A DNA stretch of 64,000 nt from Eubacterium ramulus. Lineage in GTDB: Bacteria; Bacillota; Clostridia; Lachnospirales; Lachnospiraceae. A program made the position numbers and the translations under genes. Where the stretch lies: positions 1-64,000 of the forward strand of contig NZ_JRFU01000009.1 in the NCBI RefSeq assembly GCF_003122485.1, given 5' to 3'. The notes under the pieces were generated by a model that saw only the letters and a list, made by a program, of their open reading frames with translations, did no database searches and was not told the origin of the DNA. Below, piece after piece: positions 9,269 to 18,800 of this stretch (position 1 is its first letter; the number at the start of each line of letters is the position of its first letter).

Positions 9269-9306
9269 CCCCCGCATTGTCATAAGATAGTGCAGGGGAC
9301 TTTTTT
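9269..9306 (+). terminator. intrinsic terminator after ytfJ
   Basis: CCCC-rich left arm (9269-9276) pairs with TGCAGGGG (9291-9298) with one mismatch, followed by C and six T residues. The right arm also holds the only Shine-Dalgarno-like bases for the small ORF beginning at 9307. Confidence 0.75.
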
Positions 9307-9462
9307 ATGTGTAACAGAACGACCAAACAACTGGCAGGTTTTATCCTGTTCTGGATTGGGATCGGCATGATCGTGATGCTGTTTATGCCAAATGATTTTG
9401 TTGGAATTTTAATTGCCAGTGGATTTATGCTGCTTGGCTATACATTATATTGTAAATCGTGA
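9307..9462 (+). CDS. 51-aa putative two-segment membrane peptide
   Basis: An ATG lies directly after the T-run of the ytfJ terminator and opens a 51-aa frame with two hydrophobic segments (about residues 9-27 and 31-47) separated by a short MPND turn, and a charged N terminus (NRTTKQ). The composition is typical of a small hairpin membrane protein and not of random sequence. The only ribosome-site-like bases (AGGGGA) are in the 3' arm of the terminator hairpin. I know no family for it. Reality of the gene is moderately likely. Confidence 0.5.
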   Translation: MCNRTTKQLAGFILFWIGIGMIVMLFMPNDFVGILIASGFMLLGYTLYCKS

Positions 9463-9587
9463 GAAATGCGTAAGTTATATGAATTGAGAAATCTGCTTTT
9501 CTTTCTAGTGCTCCAAGTGAAATAGGAATAAGGTGAATTGCATAAACAGAGCGAGAAAGAATAGTGGTTAGTTTGTCTGATAAACGC
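9463..9587. other. gene-free stretch between the small ORF and the rpmB terminator
   Basis: I see no gene, repeat or clear promoter here. It completes the roughly 400-bp gap between ytfJ and rpmB, whose other contents are listed separately. Confidence 0.5.
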
Positions 9588-9616
9588 AAAAATGACTGGC
9601 AGATTTCTGCCAGTCA
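9588..9616 (-). terminator. intrinsic terminator of rpmB
   Basis: An 11-bp perfect stem (9593-9603 with 9606-9616) lies just beyond the rpmB stop on the minus strand and is followed on that strand by five T residues. Confidence 0.85.
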
Positions 9617-9631
9617 CTTCAATGTTTTTTC

Positions 9632-9817
9632 TTATGCTCTTTCAACTTTGTTGGATCTCAGACAAGAAGCACAAACGTATAATGATTTATGAGAACCATT
9701 AACATTACATTTAACTTTCTTGATGTTTGATTTCCACATTCTATTAGATCTTCTATGAGAATGACTCACATTGTTTCCGAAATGAGCGCCTTTTCCACAA
9801 ACACTGCACTTTGCCAT
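9632..9817 (-). CDS. rpmB: 50S ribosomal protein L28
   Basis: L28 is a small large-subunit ribosomal protein. The 61-aa product has the family start (MAKCSVCGKG), the SHSHRRSNR segment and a second Cys pair (CASC), so it is the zinc-ribbon (four-Cys) form and not a zinc-free paralogue. GGAGGTG precedes the ATG on the minus strand. It has its own promoter and terminator and stands alone against the plus-strand genes on both sides. This position before asp23-yloV-recG is common in Bacillota. Confidence 0.97.
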   Translation of the reverse strand: MAKCSVCGKGAHFGNNVSHSHRRSNRMWKSNIKKVKCNVNGSHKSLYVCASCLRSNKVERA

Positions 9818-9874
9818 GATTGCACCTCCTTGCGTTTACTAAGTTCGTATGTTCTGCGAACTCACAACAAATGT

Positions 9875-9903
9875 ATTCTATCAGATGAATCCCGATAATG
9901 CAA
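9875..9903 (-). promoter_or_regulatory. promoter of rpmB
   Basis: On the minus strand TTGCAT (9898-9903) and TAGAAT (9875-9880) are separated by exactly 17 bp. A short inverted repeat (AGTTCG/CGAACT) lies in the leader between the promoter and the ribosome site. Confidence 0.65.
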
Positions 9904-10101
9904 CAATTATTTTGAAAAAAATGAAAAAAATTCCGAAAACTTGATATATTTTTGATTTCACTATTCCTTTTTTATGAAAAAATGGGTATAATAAGGCATA
10001 TATGAAAATATGGGTAAGACTGCATTTTGAAAGTAAGGGTATATTTTATGTATTCTGATGCAGAAACATTGCCTGAAAATAAGAAGCGTGGAGGAGCAAG
10101 T

Positions 10102-10461
10102 ATGAGAGGTCAGTTTGAAAATTCTCTTGGAACGGTTAGTATAGATTCGGAAGTAGTAGCAACTTATGCCGGTTCTGTGGCCGTAGAATGTTTTGGTATT
10201 GTAGGAATGGCAGCTGTCAATATGAAAGATGGTCTTGTAAAATTGTTAAAAAAGGATTATCTTCATCATGGTATCTCTGTAAAGATTGAAGAGAATAACC
10301 GGATCACATTAGATTTCCATGTGATCGTATCATACGGTGTAAGTATTTCCACCGTATCAGATAATCTGATTTCCACAGTAAAATATAAAGTGGAAGAATT
10401 CACCGGCATGAAGATCGAGAAGATCAATATCTTCGTAGAAGGTGTCAGAGTCATTGATTAA
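10102..10461 (+). CDS. Asp23/Gls24 family protein (YloU-like)
   Basis: Asp23/Gls24 proteins are small envelope-associated proteins. YloU is encoded before yloV in B. subtilis. The 119-aa product has the typical start (a few residues, then LGTVSIDSEVVATYAG), the VECFGIVGM segment and a C terminus with VEEFTGMKIEKINIFVEGV. I chose the ATG at 10102 because GGAGGAGC precedes it. An in-frame start at 10027 lies upstream without such a site. A TATAAT at 9987-9992 with a poor -35 may be the promoter. The stop is followed after 13 bp by the FakA-like gene. Confidence 0.9.
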   Translation: MRGQFENSLGTVSIDSEVVATYAGSVAVECFGIVGMAAVNMKDGLVKLLKKDYLHHGISVKIEENNRITLDFHVIVSYGVSISTVSDNLISTVKYKVEEFTGMKIEKINIFVEGVRVID

Positions 10462-10474
10462 GGAGGAATTGAGT

Positions 10475-12157
10475 GTGGATATACAGACAATAGATGCAGC
10501 GCTTCTGTCAAAAATGTTTTTAGCGGGAGCGAAGAATCTGGAAGCAAAGAAAGAGTGGATCAACGAGCTGAACGTGTTCCCGGTTCCGGATGGTGATACC
10601 GGTACAAATATGAGCATGACGATCATTTCCGCAGCTAAGGAAGTTGCTGCTGTGGAAAAACCGGTAATGAAAGATCTTGCAAAAGCAATTTCATCCGGTT
10701 CCCTGCGTGGAGCACGAGGAAACTCAGGTGTTATCCTGTCCCAGTTGTTCCGTGGATTTACAAAGACCATCAAGCATTATGATAAGATCGACAAAATCGT
10801 TCTTTGTGAGTCTTTCCAGAAAGCATGTGAGACTGCATACAAGGCAGTTATGAAACCAAAGGAAGGAACAATCCTTACCGTTGCCAAAGGTGCAGCTGAG
10901 AAGGCACTGGAGCTTTCCTGTGATGACAATTACAACATGGAGCAGTACATTGCCGCTATTATCGCAGAGGCAGAGCGTGTACTTGCCCTGACTCCGGAGA
11001 TGCTTCCGGTATTAAAACAGGCAGGTGTTGTGGATTCTGGCGGACAGGGACTGGTAGAAGTTCTGAAAGGTGCACAGGATGCATTTCTTGGCAAAGAGAT
11101 TGATTATACCATCGAAGCTGCTCCGGCATCTTCCGGTGTGGTTAAAATCTCCGCACAGACAGAAGCAGAGATTAAATTCGGTTACTGTACCGAGTTTATC
11201 ATTGTATTAAATAAACCGCTGACCGAGGCAGAAGAGGACGAGTACCGTGCATTCTTACAGTCCATGGGTGATTCCATTGTACTGGTGGCAGACGAGGAGA
11301 TCGTTAAAACACACGTACATACCAATGATCCGGGACTGGTATTACAGAAAGCACTGACTTTTGGTTCCTTAAGCCGTATCAAGATCGACAACATGCGCGA
11401 AGAACATCAGGAAAAACTGATCAAAGACGCAGAGAAACTTGCAAAAGAGCAGGAAAAAGAAGCAGAAGAGAAAGCAAAAGCAGCCGCAGGTCCGAAAAAA
11501 GACATGGGATTTATTGCAGTTTCCATCGGTGAGGGTGTCAACGAAGTATTTAACGGACTTGGCGTGGACTATCTGATCGAAGGTGGACAGACTATGAACC
11601 CAAGTACAGAGGATATGTTAAATGCCATTGATCATGTCAATGCAGATCATATCTTCATCTTTCCGAACAATAAAAATATCGTGCTGGCAGCAAATCAGGC
11701 AGCATCTCTGGTAGAGGATAAAGATATTATTGTCATCCCGACAAAGACCATCCCGCAGGGTATTTCCGCAATGATCAACTTCATTCCGGAGCAGTCCCCG
11801 GAGGAAAATAAAGACAACATGCTGGAAGCAATCGCAGCTGTAAAAACCGGACAGGTTACTTACGCAGTCCGCGATACCATCATTGATGACAAAGAGATCA
11901 AAGAGGGCGACTACATGGGAATCGGTGATTCCTCCATCCTTTCTGTCGGTGCAGACCGTGAGGATGTTACCAAAGATATGGTAGCCCAGATGATCGATGA
12001 GGAGTCTTCCTTCATCTGCATTTATTATGGAGAGGAAGTACTTCCGGAAGCTGTCAATGCATTACAGAAATACTTTGAGGAGACTTATCCGGATTGCGAA
12101 GTAGAAGTACAGTTCGGTGGTCAGCCGATCTACTATTATGTTATTTCTGTAGAGTAA
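10475..12157 (+). CDS. DAK-domain protein, FakA/YloV family (fatty acid kinase catalytic subunit)
   Basis: FakA phosphorylates fatty acids presented by a FakB (DegV-like) binding protein, feeding exogenous fatty acids into phospholipid synthesis. The 560-aa product starts with a DhaL-type kinase domain: FPVPDGDTGTNM (metal-ligand Asp39 and Asp41) and SSGSLRGARGNSGVILSQ. A middle domain and a C-terminal domain (GDSSILSVG, FICIYYG) follow, and a Lys/Glu-rich linker near residue 320 divides them. I chose GTG at 10475, 8 nt after AGGAGG. A GTG at 10442 would overlap the previous gene and has no site. No fakB is nearby. Confidence 0.85.
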   Translation: MDIQTIDAALLSKMFLAGAKNLEAKKEWINELNVFPVPDGDTGTNMSMTIISAAKEVAAVEKPVMKDLAKAISSGSLRGARGNSGVILSQLFRGFTKTIKHYDKIDKIVLCESFQKACETAYKAVMKPKEGTILTVAKGAAEKALELSCDDNYNMEQYIAAIIAEAERVLALTPEMLPVLKQAGVVDSGGQGLVEVLKGAQDAFLGKEIDYTIEAAPASSGVVKISAQTEAEIKFGYCTEFIIVLNKPLTEAEEDEYRAFLQSMGDSIVLVADEEIVKTHVHTNDPGLVLQKALTFGSLSRIKIDNMREEHQEKLIKDAEKLAKEQEKEAEEKAKAAAGPKKDMGFIAVSIGEGVNEVFNGLGVDYLIEGGQTMNPSTEDMLNAIDHVNADHIFIFPNNKNIVLAANQAASLVEDKDIIVIPTKTIPQGISAMINFIPEQSPEENKDNMLEAIAAVKTGQVTYAVRDTIIDDKEIKEGDYMGIGDSSILSVGADREDVTKDMVAQMIDEESSFICIYYGEEVLPEAVNALQKYFEETYPDCEVEVQFGGQPIYYYVISVE

Positions 12158-12166
12158 GGAGTTCGT

Positions 12167-14224
12167 ATGAATCTTAATTCCCCTGTTCGTGAAATCAAAG
12201 GGATCGGGGCGAAAACAGAACAGTTATTTCAACAGTTAGGAGTATACACCATTGGTGATATACTCCTATATTTTCCCCGTGATTATGAAAAATATCCGGA
12301 TCTGTGTGACGTAGATCAGGTGGTGGAGGGCAGAAAAAATGCTTTGTATGTGTGTGTGAAAAAGACACCCACCGTCAATACCCATTCCCGCCAGCAGGTG
12401 GCTTTGCTGGATCTGAAAGGCGAGAATCGGACCCTGCGTCTGATCTGGTTTCGCAGTCCTTATATCCGATCACTGATCCGTCCCGGCGGATGGTACGTTT
12501 TTTATGGAAAAGTCAACCAGAAAGATGATCGGCTTACCATGGAGCAGCCCCAGATGTTCAGTTTGGGACAGTATGAGGCGTTGCAAAAGACATTGCAGCC
12601 ACACTATAGTTTGACCAAAGGTGTCACTAATAATTTAATTGTAAAAACAGTGCATGCAGCCATGGAAGAGATTCCCTTGGAAATGGAATATTTACCAGAG
12701 GATATCCGCATCCGCAATCATCTAAGCGAGTACAACTTTGCCTTAAAAAACATGCATTTTCCGGAAAACGAAGAAAACTGTATCATTGCCAGAAACCGTT
12801 TTGTGTTTGATGAGTTTTTCTTCTTTTTGCTCAGTATGCAGTTGTCAAAAGAGAATACCCAGAAGCTGAAAAATGAGTTTACTTTCGCAGAGGATTCCTT
12901 TGTGGAAGATCTGATGAACGGTCTGCCTTATGAGCTGACCGGCGCACAGAAGCGTGCAGTAGCACAGATTCGCTCTGACTTGCGGGAACCGTGTATCATG
13001 CAGCGATTAGTACAGGGCGATGTTGGCTCCGGTAAGACCATCGTCGCTTTTCTGGCAATGCTGGAAGTGGCGCACAATGGTTATCAAGCGGCGATTATGG
13101 CGCCTACGGAAGTATTGGCGCAGCAGCATTATGAAAAACTGACACAGTTTCTGGAAGTGAACGGCATTGATATCCCGGTTGTGTTATTGACTGGTTCCAT
13201 GGGCGTGAAAGCCCGCCGCGCAGCGTATGCAGTATTAGAGTCGGATCAGCCGGCTTTGGTCGTGGGAACTCACGCGTTGATTCAGGAAAAAGTACAGTAT
13301 CGGAATCTGGCACTGGTTATTACCGATGAGCAGCACCGTTTCGGTGTAAAGCAGAGAGAGACTTTTTCTTTAAAAGGTTCGCATCCGCATATTCTAGTTA
13401 TGAGCGCGACGCCGATTCCACGAACATTGGCTATTATTTTATATGGTGATCTGGATATTTCCGTGATCGATGAAGTTCCGGCGAAGCGGCTGCCGATCAA
13501 AAACTGTGTGGTGAATACGTCCTATCGCAAGACAGCATATAAATTTATGGAAAAAGAGATCCGTGCCGGACATCAGGTGTATGTCATTTGTCCGCTGGTA
13601 GAAGAAAGTGAACTGGCAGAAGGCGAAAACGTGCTGGATTATGCGGCGCAGCTTCAGCAGATTTTTCCATCCGATATCAAAGTTGGTATGCTGCACGGAA
13701 AAATGAAACCGGATGAGAAAAATGCTGTCATGCAGGAATTTCAGGAAAACAAAATCCAGATTCTGGTATCCACAACGGTAGTGGAAGTTGGCGTGGATGT
13801 GCCAAATGCTACCGTTATGATGATTGAAAATGCAGAACGGTTTGGCTTGGCTCAGCTTCATCAGCTGCGCGGTCGTGTCGGTCGTGGTGATGCGCAGTCA
13901 TATTGTATTTTGATGCAAGGCAAAGAGCAGCAGACAAAAAACAAACGTCTGGAGATCTTGAATAAATCAAATGACGGTTTCTTTATCGCCGGTGAAGATC
14001 TGAAACTGCGTGGACCGGGTGATTTCTTTGGTATTCGCCAGAGTGGAGATTATCAGTTCCAATTAGCAGATGTATTTCAGGATGCAGACGTGCTGAGTAA
14101 GGCATCTTACGAGGTATCGGTGTTGATGAAGGAAGATCCACATCTGGAGAAGGAAGAACATCAGAGACTGCTGGTACGGTTGCGGCAGTATGCCGGAGAT
14201 CAGTTTTCTTTGTTAAATTTGTAA
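12167..14224 (+). CDS. recG: ATP-dependent DNA helicase RecG
   Basis: RecG remodels stalled replication forks and Holliday junctions. The 685-aa product has the usual length: an N-terminal wedge/OB region (KGIGAKTEQLFQQLGV onwards), then SF2 motifs including GDVGSGKT, the DEQH box, SATPIPRT, GMLHGKM, STTVVEVGVDVPNAT and QLRGRVGRG. The TRG-like C-terminal segment (RGPGDFFGIRQSG) is complete. It starts 9 bp after the FakA-like gene with a GGAG site and ends in a convergent terminator shared with the ClC gene. Confidence 0.97.
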   Translation: MNLNSPVREIKGIGAKTEQLFQQLGVYTIGDILLYFPRDYEKYPDLCDVDQVVEGRKNALYVCVKKTPTVNTHSRQQVALLDLKGENRTLRLIWFRSPYIRSLIRPGGWYVFYGKVNQKDDRLTMEQPQMFSLGQYEALQKTLQPHYSLTKGVTNNLIVKTVHAAMEEIPLEMEYLPEDIRIRNHLSEYNFALKNMHFPENEENCIIARNRFVFDEFFFFLLSMQLSKENTQKLKNEFTFAEDSFVEDLMNGLPYELTGAQKRAVAQIRSDLREPCIMQRLVQGDVGSGKTIVAFLAMLEVAHNGYQAAIMAPTEVLAQQHYEKLTQFLEVNGIDIPVVLLTGSMGVKARRAAYAVLESDQPALVVGTHALIQEKVQYRNLALVITDEQHRFGVKQRETFSLKGSHPHILVMSATPIPRTLAIILYGDLDISVIDEVPAKRLPIKNCVVNTSYRKTAYKFMEKEIRAGHQVYVICPLVEESELAEGENVLDYAAQLQQIFPSDIKVGMLHGKMKPDEKNAVMQEFQENKIQILVSTTVVEVGVDVPNATVMMIENAERFGLAQLHQLRGRVGRGDAQSYCILMQGKEQQTKNKRLEILNKSNDGFFIAGEDLKLRGPGDFFGIRQSGDYQFQLADVFQDADVLSKASYEVSVLMKEDPHLEKEEHQRLLVRLRQYAGDQFSLLNL

Positions 14225-14326
14225 AAAACGCAAATGGTTAAAAAAATGACGATCCAAATGATGTTTTGTATTATGGAATTGCATTCTGTAAGGAAAATGT
14301 AAAGCAGTTATAGAAAAAGGTATGTG

Positions 14327-14370
14327 AAAAAAGCCGGTGGGAGCAGGTGCGCTTCCATCGGCTTTTTTTG
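14327..14370. terminator. bidirectional terminator between recG and the ClC gene
   Basis: A-run plus GCCGGTGG (14327-14340) pairs with CCATCGGC plus T-run (14355-14369). A-run and T-run on the two sides make it work in both directions for the convergent genes. Confidence 0.85.
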
Positions 14371-14372
14371 TC

Positions 14373-15635
14373 TTAATGTGTTTTTCGGTTAATATATTCT
14401 GTCTTATACTTAGAATAAATAATTTTCTGACTACTATACAGTCCATAATATCCGGACAACATATAACTCAGCGCGATCGCAATCAGAAAATACGGCATTC
14501 CCTCAAATCCAAACAGCTCAAAACAGATCAGCAGGGAAGTGATGGGACTGTTGGTAACTCCACAGAATACCGCGCCCATGCCAACAGCGGCACACAGCGG
14601 AATGGAACATCCCGTAACGGTTGCAAAAAAGGTTCCGAAGGTTGCTCCGATAAAGAGAGTAGGGACGATCTCACCGCCTTTGTAACCGGCGCCGAGCGTG
14701 GCACCAGTAAAGAGCATTTTCAATAGGAAAGCCAGTGGAAAGACCGGTTTTCCTTCCATGCAGCTGGCAATAATGCTCATACCGGTGCCGTTATAGGTCT
14801 GATCACCCACCAACAGCGTCAGTGCAATGACGATGCATCCGCCAATAATTACCCGCAGATATGGATTTTTAAAAAATCGTTTATACAGACGTTCTGCATT
14901 GTGCAGGATCGTACAAAATAAGATGCTGACCACCGCGCATAACACAGCAAATACACCGATGATCAGAGCGGTTTTCGGTGCAAATGCCGGAATAGAACTG
15001 ATCGGAAAGATTTCCGGTGTAATGCCACAGACGGCTGCCACACCGTGAGCGGTCAGTGATGCGATGACACATGGCAGCAGTGCGGAATAATGCATAATGC
15101 CGACACTGACCACTTCCATGGAAAAGATCGCAGCAGCCAGCGGTGTGCCAAACAATGCGGAGAAAGCAGCACTCATACCACACATGATCATAATGTGCTG
15201 GTCTTTTTCATCAAAGTGAAAAAGTTTTCCAAGGGAATTTCCAATACTTCCGCCAAGCTGCAGGGCAGCACCCTCACGACCGGCGGAACCGCCGAATAAA
15301 TGTGTCAGCAGGGTGGCAATAAAGATTAACGGTGCCATGCGCAGTGGGATATTTTCGTTGGAGTGGATGGCGGACAGTACCAGATTGGTTCCCGTGTCCT
15401 TTTCGTCATGTAACAGCTGGTACAATCCCACGATGGCGGCACCTGCTCCCGGCAGCAGAAAGATCAGCCATGGATGCTGTAATCTTGTGCGTGTGACAAA
15501 TTGCATTCCATAGTAAAAAGCAGTTCCGACAAATCCCAGTATAATTCCGCTCAGAACTGCAAAGATGACGTCACGGAGTGATGTGACCAGATGCGAACCG
15601 CCTCTTTTTAGTACATTTCTATATGATTCAAACAT
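14373..15635 (-). CDS. ClC-family anion transporter, CLC-F (fluoride exporter)-like
   Basis: ClC proteins are dimeric anion channels or H+-coupled antiporters. The 420-aa membrane protein has the conserved GREGAALQ segment with the gating Glu, and GAGYKGGEIVPTLFIGATFG in place of the GGIFAP-type segment of chloride transporters. The region equivalent to the chloride GSGIP motif reads TGTNLVLSAI. These substitutions resemble the fluoride/proton antiporter branch (CLC-F/EriC-F) as I recall it, so fluoride export is plausible but not proven. I see no crcB-type fluoride riboswitch upstream on the minus strand. It is convergent with recG and divergent from the DUF5717 operon. Confidence 0.85.
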   Translation of the reverse strand: MFESYRNVLKRGGSHLVTSLRDVIFAVLSGIILGFVGTAFYYGMQFVTRTRLQHPWLIFLLPGAGAAIVGLYQLLHDEKDTGTNLVLSAIHSNENIPLRMAPLIFIATLLTHLFGGSAGREGAALQLGGSIGNSLGKLFHFDEKDQHIMIMCGMSAAFSALFGTPLAAAIFSMEVVSVGIMHYSALLPCVIASLTAHGVAAVCGITPEIFPISSIPAFAPKTALIIGVFAVLCAVVSILFCTILHNAERLYKRFFKNPYLRVIIGGCIVIALTLLVGDQTYNGTGMSIIASCMEGKPVFPLAFLLKMLFTGATLGAGYKGGEIVPTLFIGATFGTFFATVTGCSIPLCAAVGMGAVFCGVTNSPITSLLICFELFGFEGMPYFLIAIALSYMLSGYYGLYSSQKIIYSKYKTEYINRKTH

Positions 15636-15770
15636 AACTTTATCTCCCGTTATAAAAACTTGCTGTTTCTTATTTTTTCCTTATTTGCCTGAAAAATCTG
15701 CTTGGAAAAATGTTACATGTAAATAGTTGTTTTTCCCGAACAGAAAGCACATTTTCTTATTTCCTTGACA

Positions 15771-15799
15771 TTGCAAGAAAATCTAAAATGTTTTATACT
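15771..15799 (+). promoter_or_regulatory. promoter of the DUF5717-DUF5716-TPR operon
   Basis: TTGCAA (15771-15776), 17 bp, then TATACT (15794-15799), about 65 bp before the chosen start of the first gene. Confidence 0.55.
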
Positions 15800-15866
15800 T
15801 TATTATTATAGAGAAATCGGGAAAAAAAGCAATGAAAAACAAATTCCCGGGAAGCAGGTTGTACGA

Positions 15867-18800
15867 ATGAAAAGAAAATTGCAGGATATCATACAGGAAA
15901 AATTTACATATGAGGATACACACCTGCTGTTGCCGGATATGGATCTGAATTTTACAGCGATTGAGAGTGAACCCTTTGAGGGAACGTTTTCTTTTCACAG
16001 CAGTAATGAACATCCGATCCGCGGAATTGTCAGTTGCGAGCACCCATGTGTCACCTGTCTGGATACCGAATTTAACGGGACAGATATCCAGATCCGGTTC
16101 CGGTATGCCGACAGTCAGCAGACGGAAGGAATGACAGATCAGGGTGTGTTTGTGATCACCAGCAATGTGGGTGAGTATCTGCTGCCATTTCGGGCAAATG
16201 TTACCCGCCGTTATCTGATGTCTTCCATTGGAAAAATTAAGACACTGAATGATTTTACGAATCTGTGCAAACTGAGCTGGAAAGAAGCGCTGCAGATTTT
16301 TAAATCCCAGTATTTTTGCAATATTTTACATCATGACAGCGGATTCCAGAAGCTGCTTTACCGTGGCTTGACAGAGCATGCCTGCGGTGCCGCACAGATG
16401 GAGGAGTTTCTGATCGGGTGTGGAAAAAAGGAGCGGAATCATCTGATCATCAGCCGTCCGGAACGCGGCTATAAAGTGTCGAAGGGTTCGATTTTGCCAC
16501 AGTCAGATCTGCTGGATGTGGAAAAAAGCACCTGGGGTTATATCCATGTGGAGATCTCCTGTGATGCGCCGTTTGTCCGGTTGGAGAAGAAACAGCTGCG
16601 TTATTATGATTTTGTCGGAAAACATGCGGAAGTTCAGTATCACATTATGCCGGGATTGCTTCATGGGGGCAAAAATTATGCGAAGATCCGGATTCAGACA
16701 CCATTCCAGACAGAGACGATTAAAATTACAGTTACCGTATTAAAGGAACGTTCTGTGAAGAAGTCTGCCCATTGGGAAAATCGCTACATTCACAGTCAGA
16801 TGGAGAAATATTATCTGGATTACCGCAGGGAGGAGATGACAAAGGAACTTTGGATGCAGGAGATGGAAGTGCTGCTAAAACGTGCCATCAGTCTGGATCC
16901 AGAAAACGAATGGCTTCCTTTGTATCGTATTTTTGTTCTCCTGACCGGAGGGGACAAACTGGGGGCAGAAGCAATTTCGGAAAAACTGCCGAAAAATATT
17001 CAGAATCAGCGGACACCGTTAGGAGCATTTTATCTGTATCTGACCACCATTGGGGAGACACCGGCTTACAGCCGGGAAGTGACCAGAAGGGTGAAAGAGA
17101 TTTATCTGAAATATCCGTCACATCCGGTACTGGTGTGGGTGTTATTGCACATTGATGAAGTGCTGCTTCGCAATCCGGAGCGAAAATATCAATGGATTCG
17201 CAAATATATGTTAAAAGGAAATATCAGTCCGATTTTTTATGAGGAAGCAACCTGCCTGCTGGAAAATCATCCGGAAATGCTGCATGAGGTGGATGTATTT
17301 GAACGAAGACTGCTGATCTGGATGATGAAGCACAATCGGTTGTCACCGCGTATCATTGACCGCTTGGTTCCTATGGCACAGTTGCAGAAGACCTTCGATC
17401 CGGTTTATTTTCGCGTATTATGCCGCTGTTACCGTCAGGGTTCGGAGACAACGGTGATCAAAAATATCTGTATCTATCTGATCAAATGCAATCGGTATGG
17501 TACGGTTTATTTCCCATGGTTTCAGCGGGGTATCAGCCGTCATTTGAAGATTGCGGGACTGTATGAGGCATATATGCTTTCCTGGACGAAGGCAAACGGC
17601 GCACTGCCGGAGGAGATTTTGCACTATTTTGTCAGAAGTAAAGCACTTCCGGCGAAACGGCGGGCAATGCTTTATGCTTATGTGGTGCGCAATAAAGAAC
17701 GGATCGGTAAGATCTGGCAGTCATATCAGCCGGTGATCCGGGAATTTGCCTCTCAGGAATTGAAAAAAGAACATATGAGCGAAGATCTGGCTGTAATTTA
17801 TGAAGATATGAAACAACAGCTGACAGATGGTGCATGGAAGTACATGCGTAAATCCGCGGATGATGCATATCGGATCCGGGTGCCGAATCCGGACATGACA
17901 GAACTTTGGGCGCTTCAGGCGGATTCCGACCAGATACAGAAAGTGGCATTGTATGAACGGAGTGCCTATGTTTACTTGCATTCGAAACCGTTTGCTATTT
18001 TGTATGCGGATCAGGCAGGAAATGTGTATACTGCCGGAAAACAGTTTCATTTGAAAAAAATGCTCTCCGGAGCGCATGTTTATCAGAAAGATCAGATAGA
18101 ATCGGAGCAGCACCCGGACAATTCAGAGATTTCAAATGATGTGGATCTGGCAGAACAGATCAAAACATTTGATGCGCCGATGACAGTGATGCAGCGGAGA
18201 ATTACTGCTGCCAGAGAAGAAGGCATGGACACAGCAGATGCAGAAGAAAAGCTGCTGGTTTATATGCTGTTTACCGGAAATTTCCTGCCGGGACACGAAC
18301 AGTTGTTTGAACGCATCGTTGCACGAAAAGGAGAGCCATTGCTTTTGCAGGCATATATGACATGGTTTTCTTATCAGTATCTGTTGGGAACGGCAGAACT
18401 TCCGGCACAGGTACAAAAATGTTTGCTGGAAGAATTTTCGGCAGGAAGAATGCATCAGCGCTGCTGCCAGGCGGCATTTTTAAAACGGTGTGTGAAAACT
18501 GTAACAGACGACAAGGAAGAAGAAATGCGTCATACAGAAGAAGTGCTGGCAACAAAACTGCTGGAGCATTTTCTGTTAAAAGGCATTTATTTTCCGTTTT
18601 ATCAGGAGCTTCCGGCCAAATTGCAGCGAAAGTATCTGCTGTTTGGTGAAAATGTGATTTCCTGTGTGGCACAGCCGGAGCAGGTGCTGCATGTGATGAT
18701 TTACAATGAAAGGCATGAAAAAGTACAGTCCGTTGGAATGCAGGAAATATTACCGGGATTGTATACCTGTGTGCTGCATACCTTTTTTGAAAAGGAAATG

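Noticed and set aside
15636-15770. Fluoride (crcB) riboswitch upstream of the ClC gene
   Set aside because: No match to the conserved core on the minus strand.
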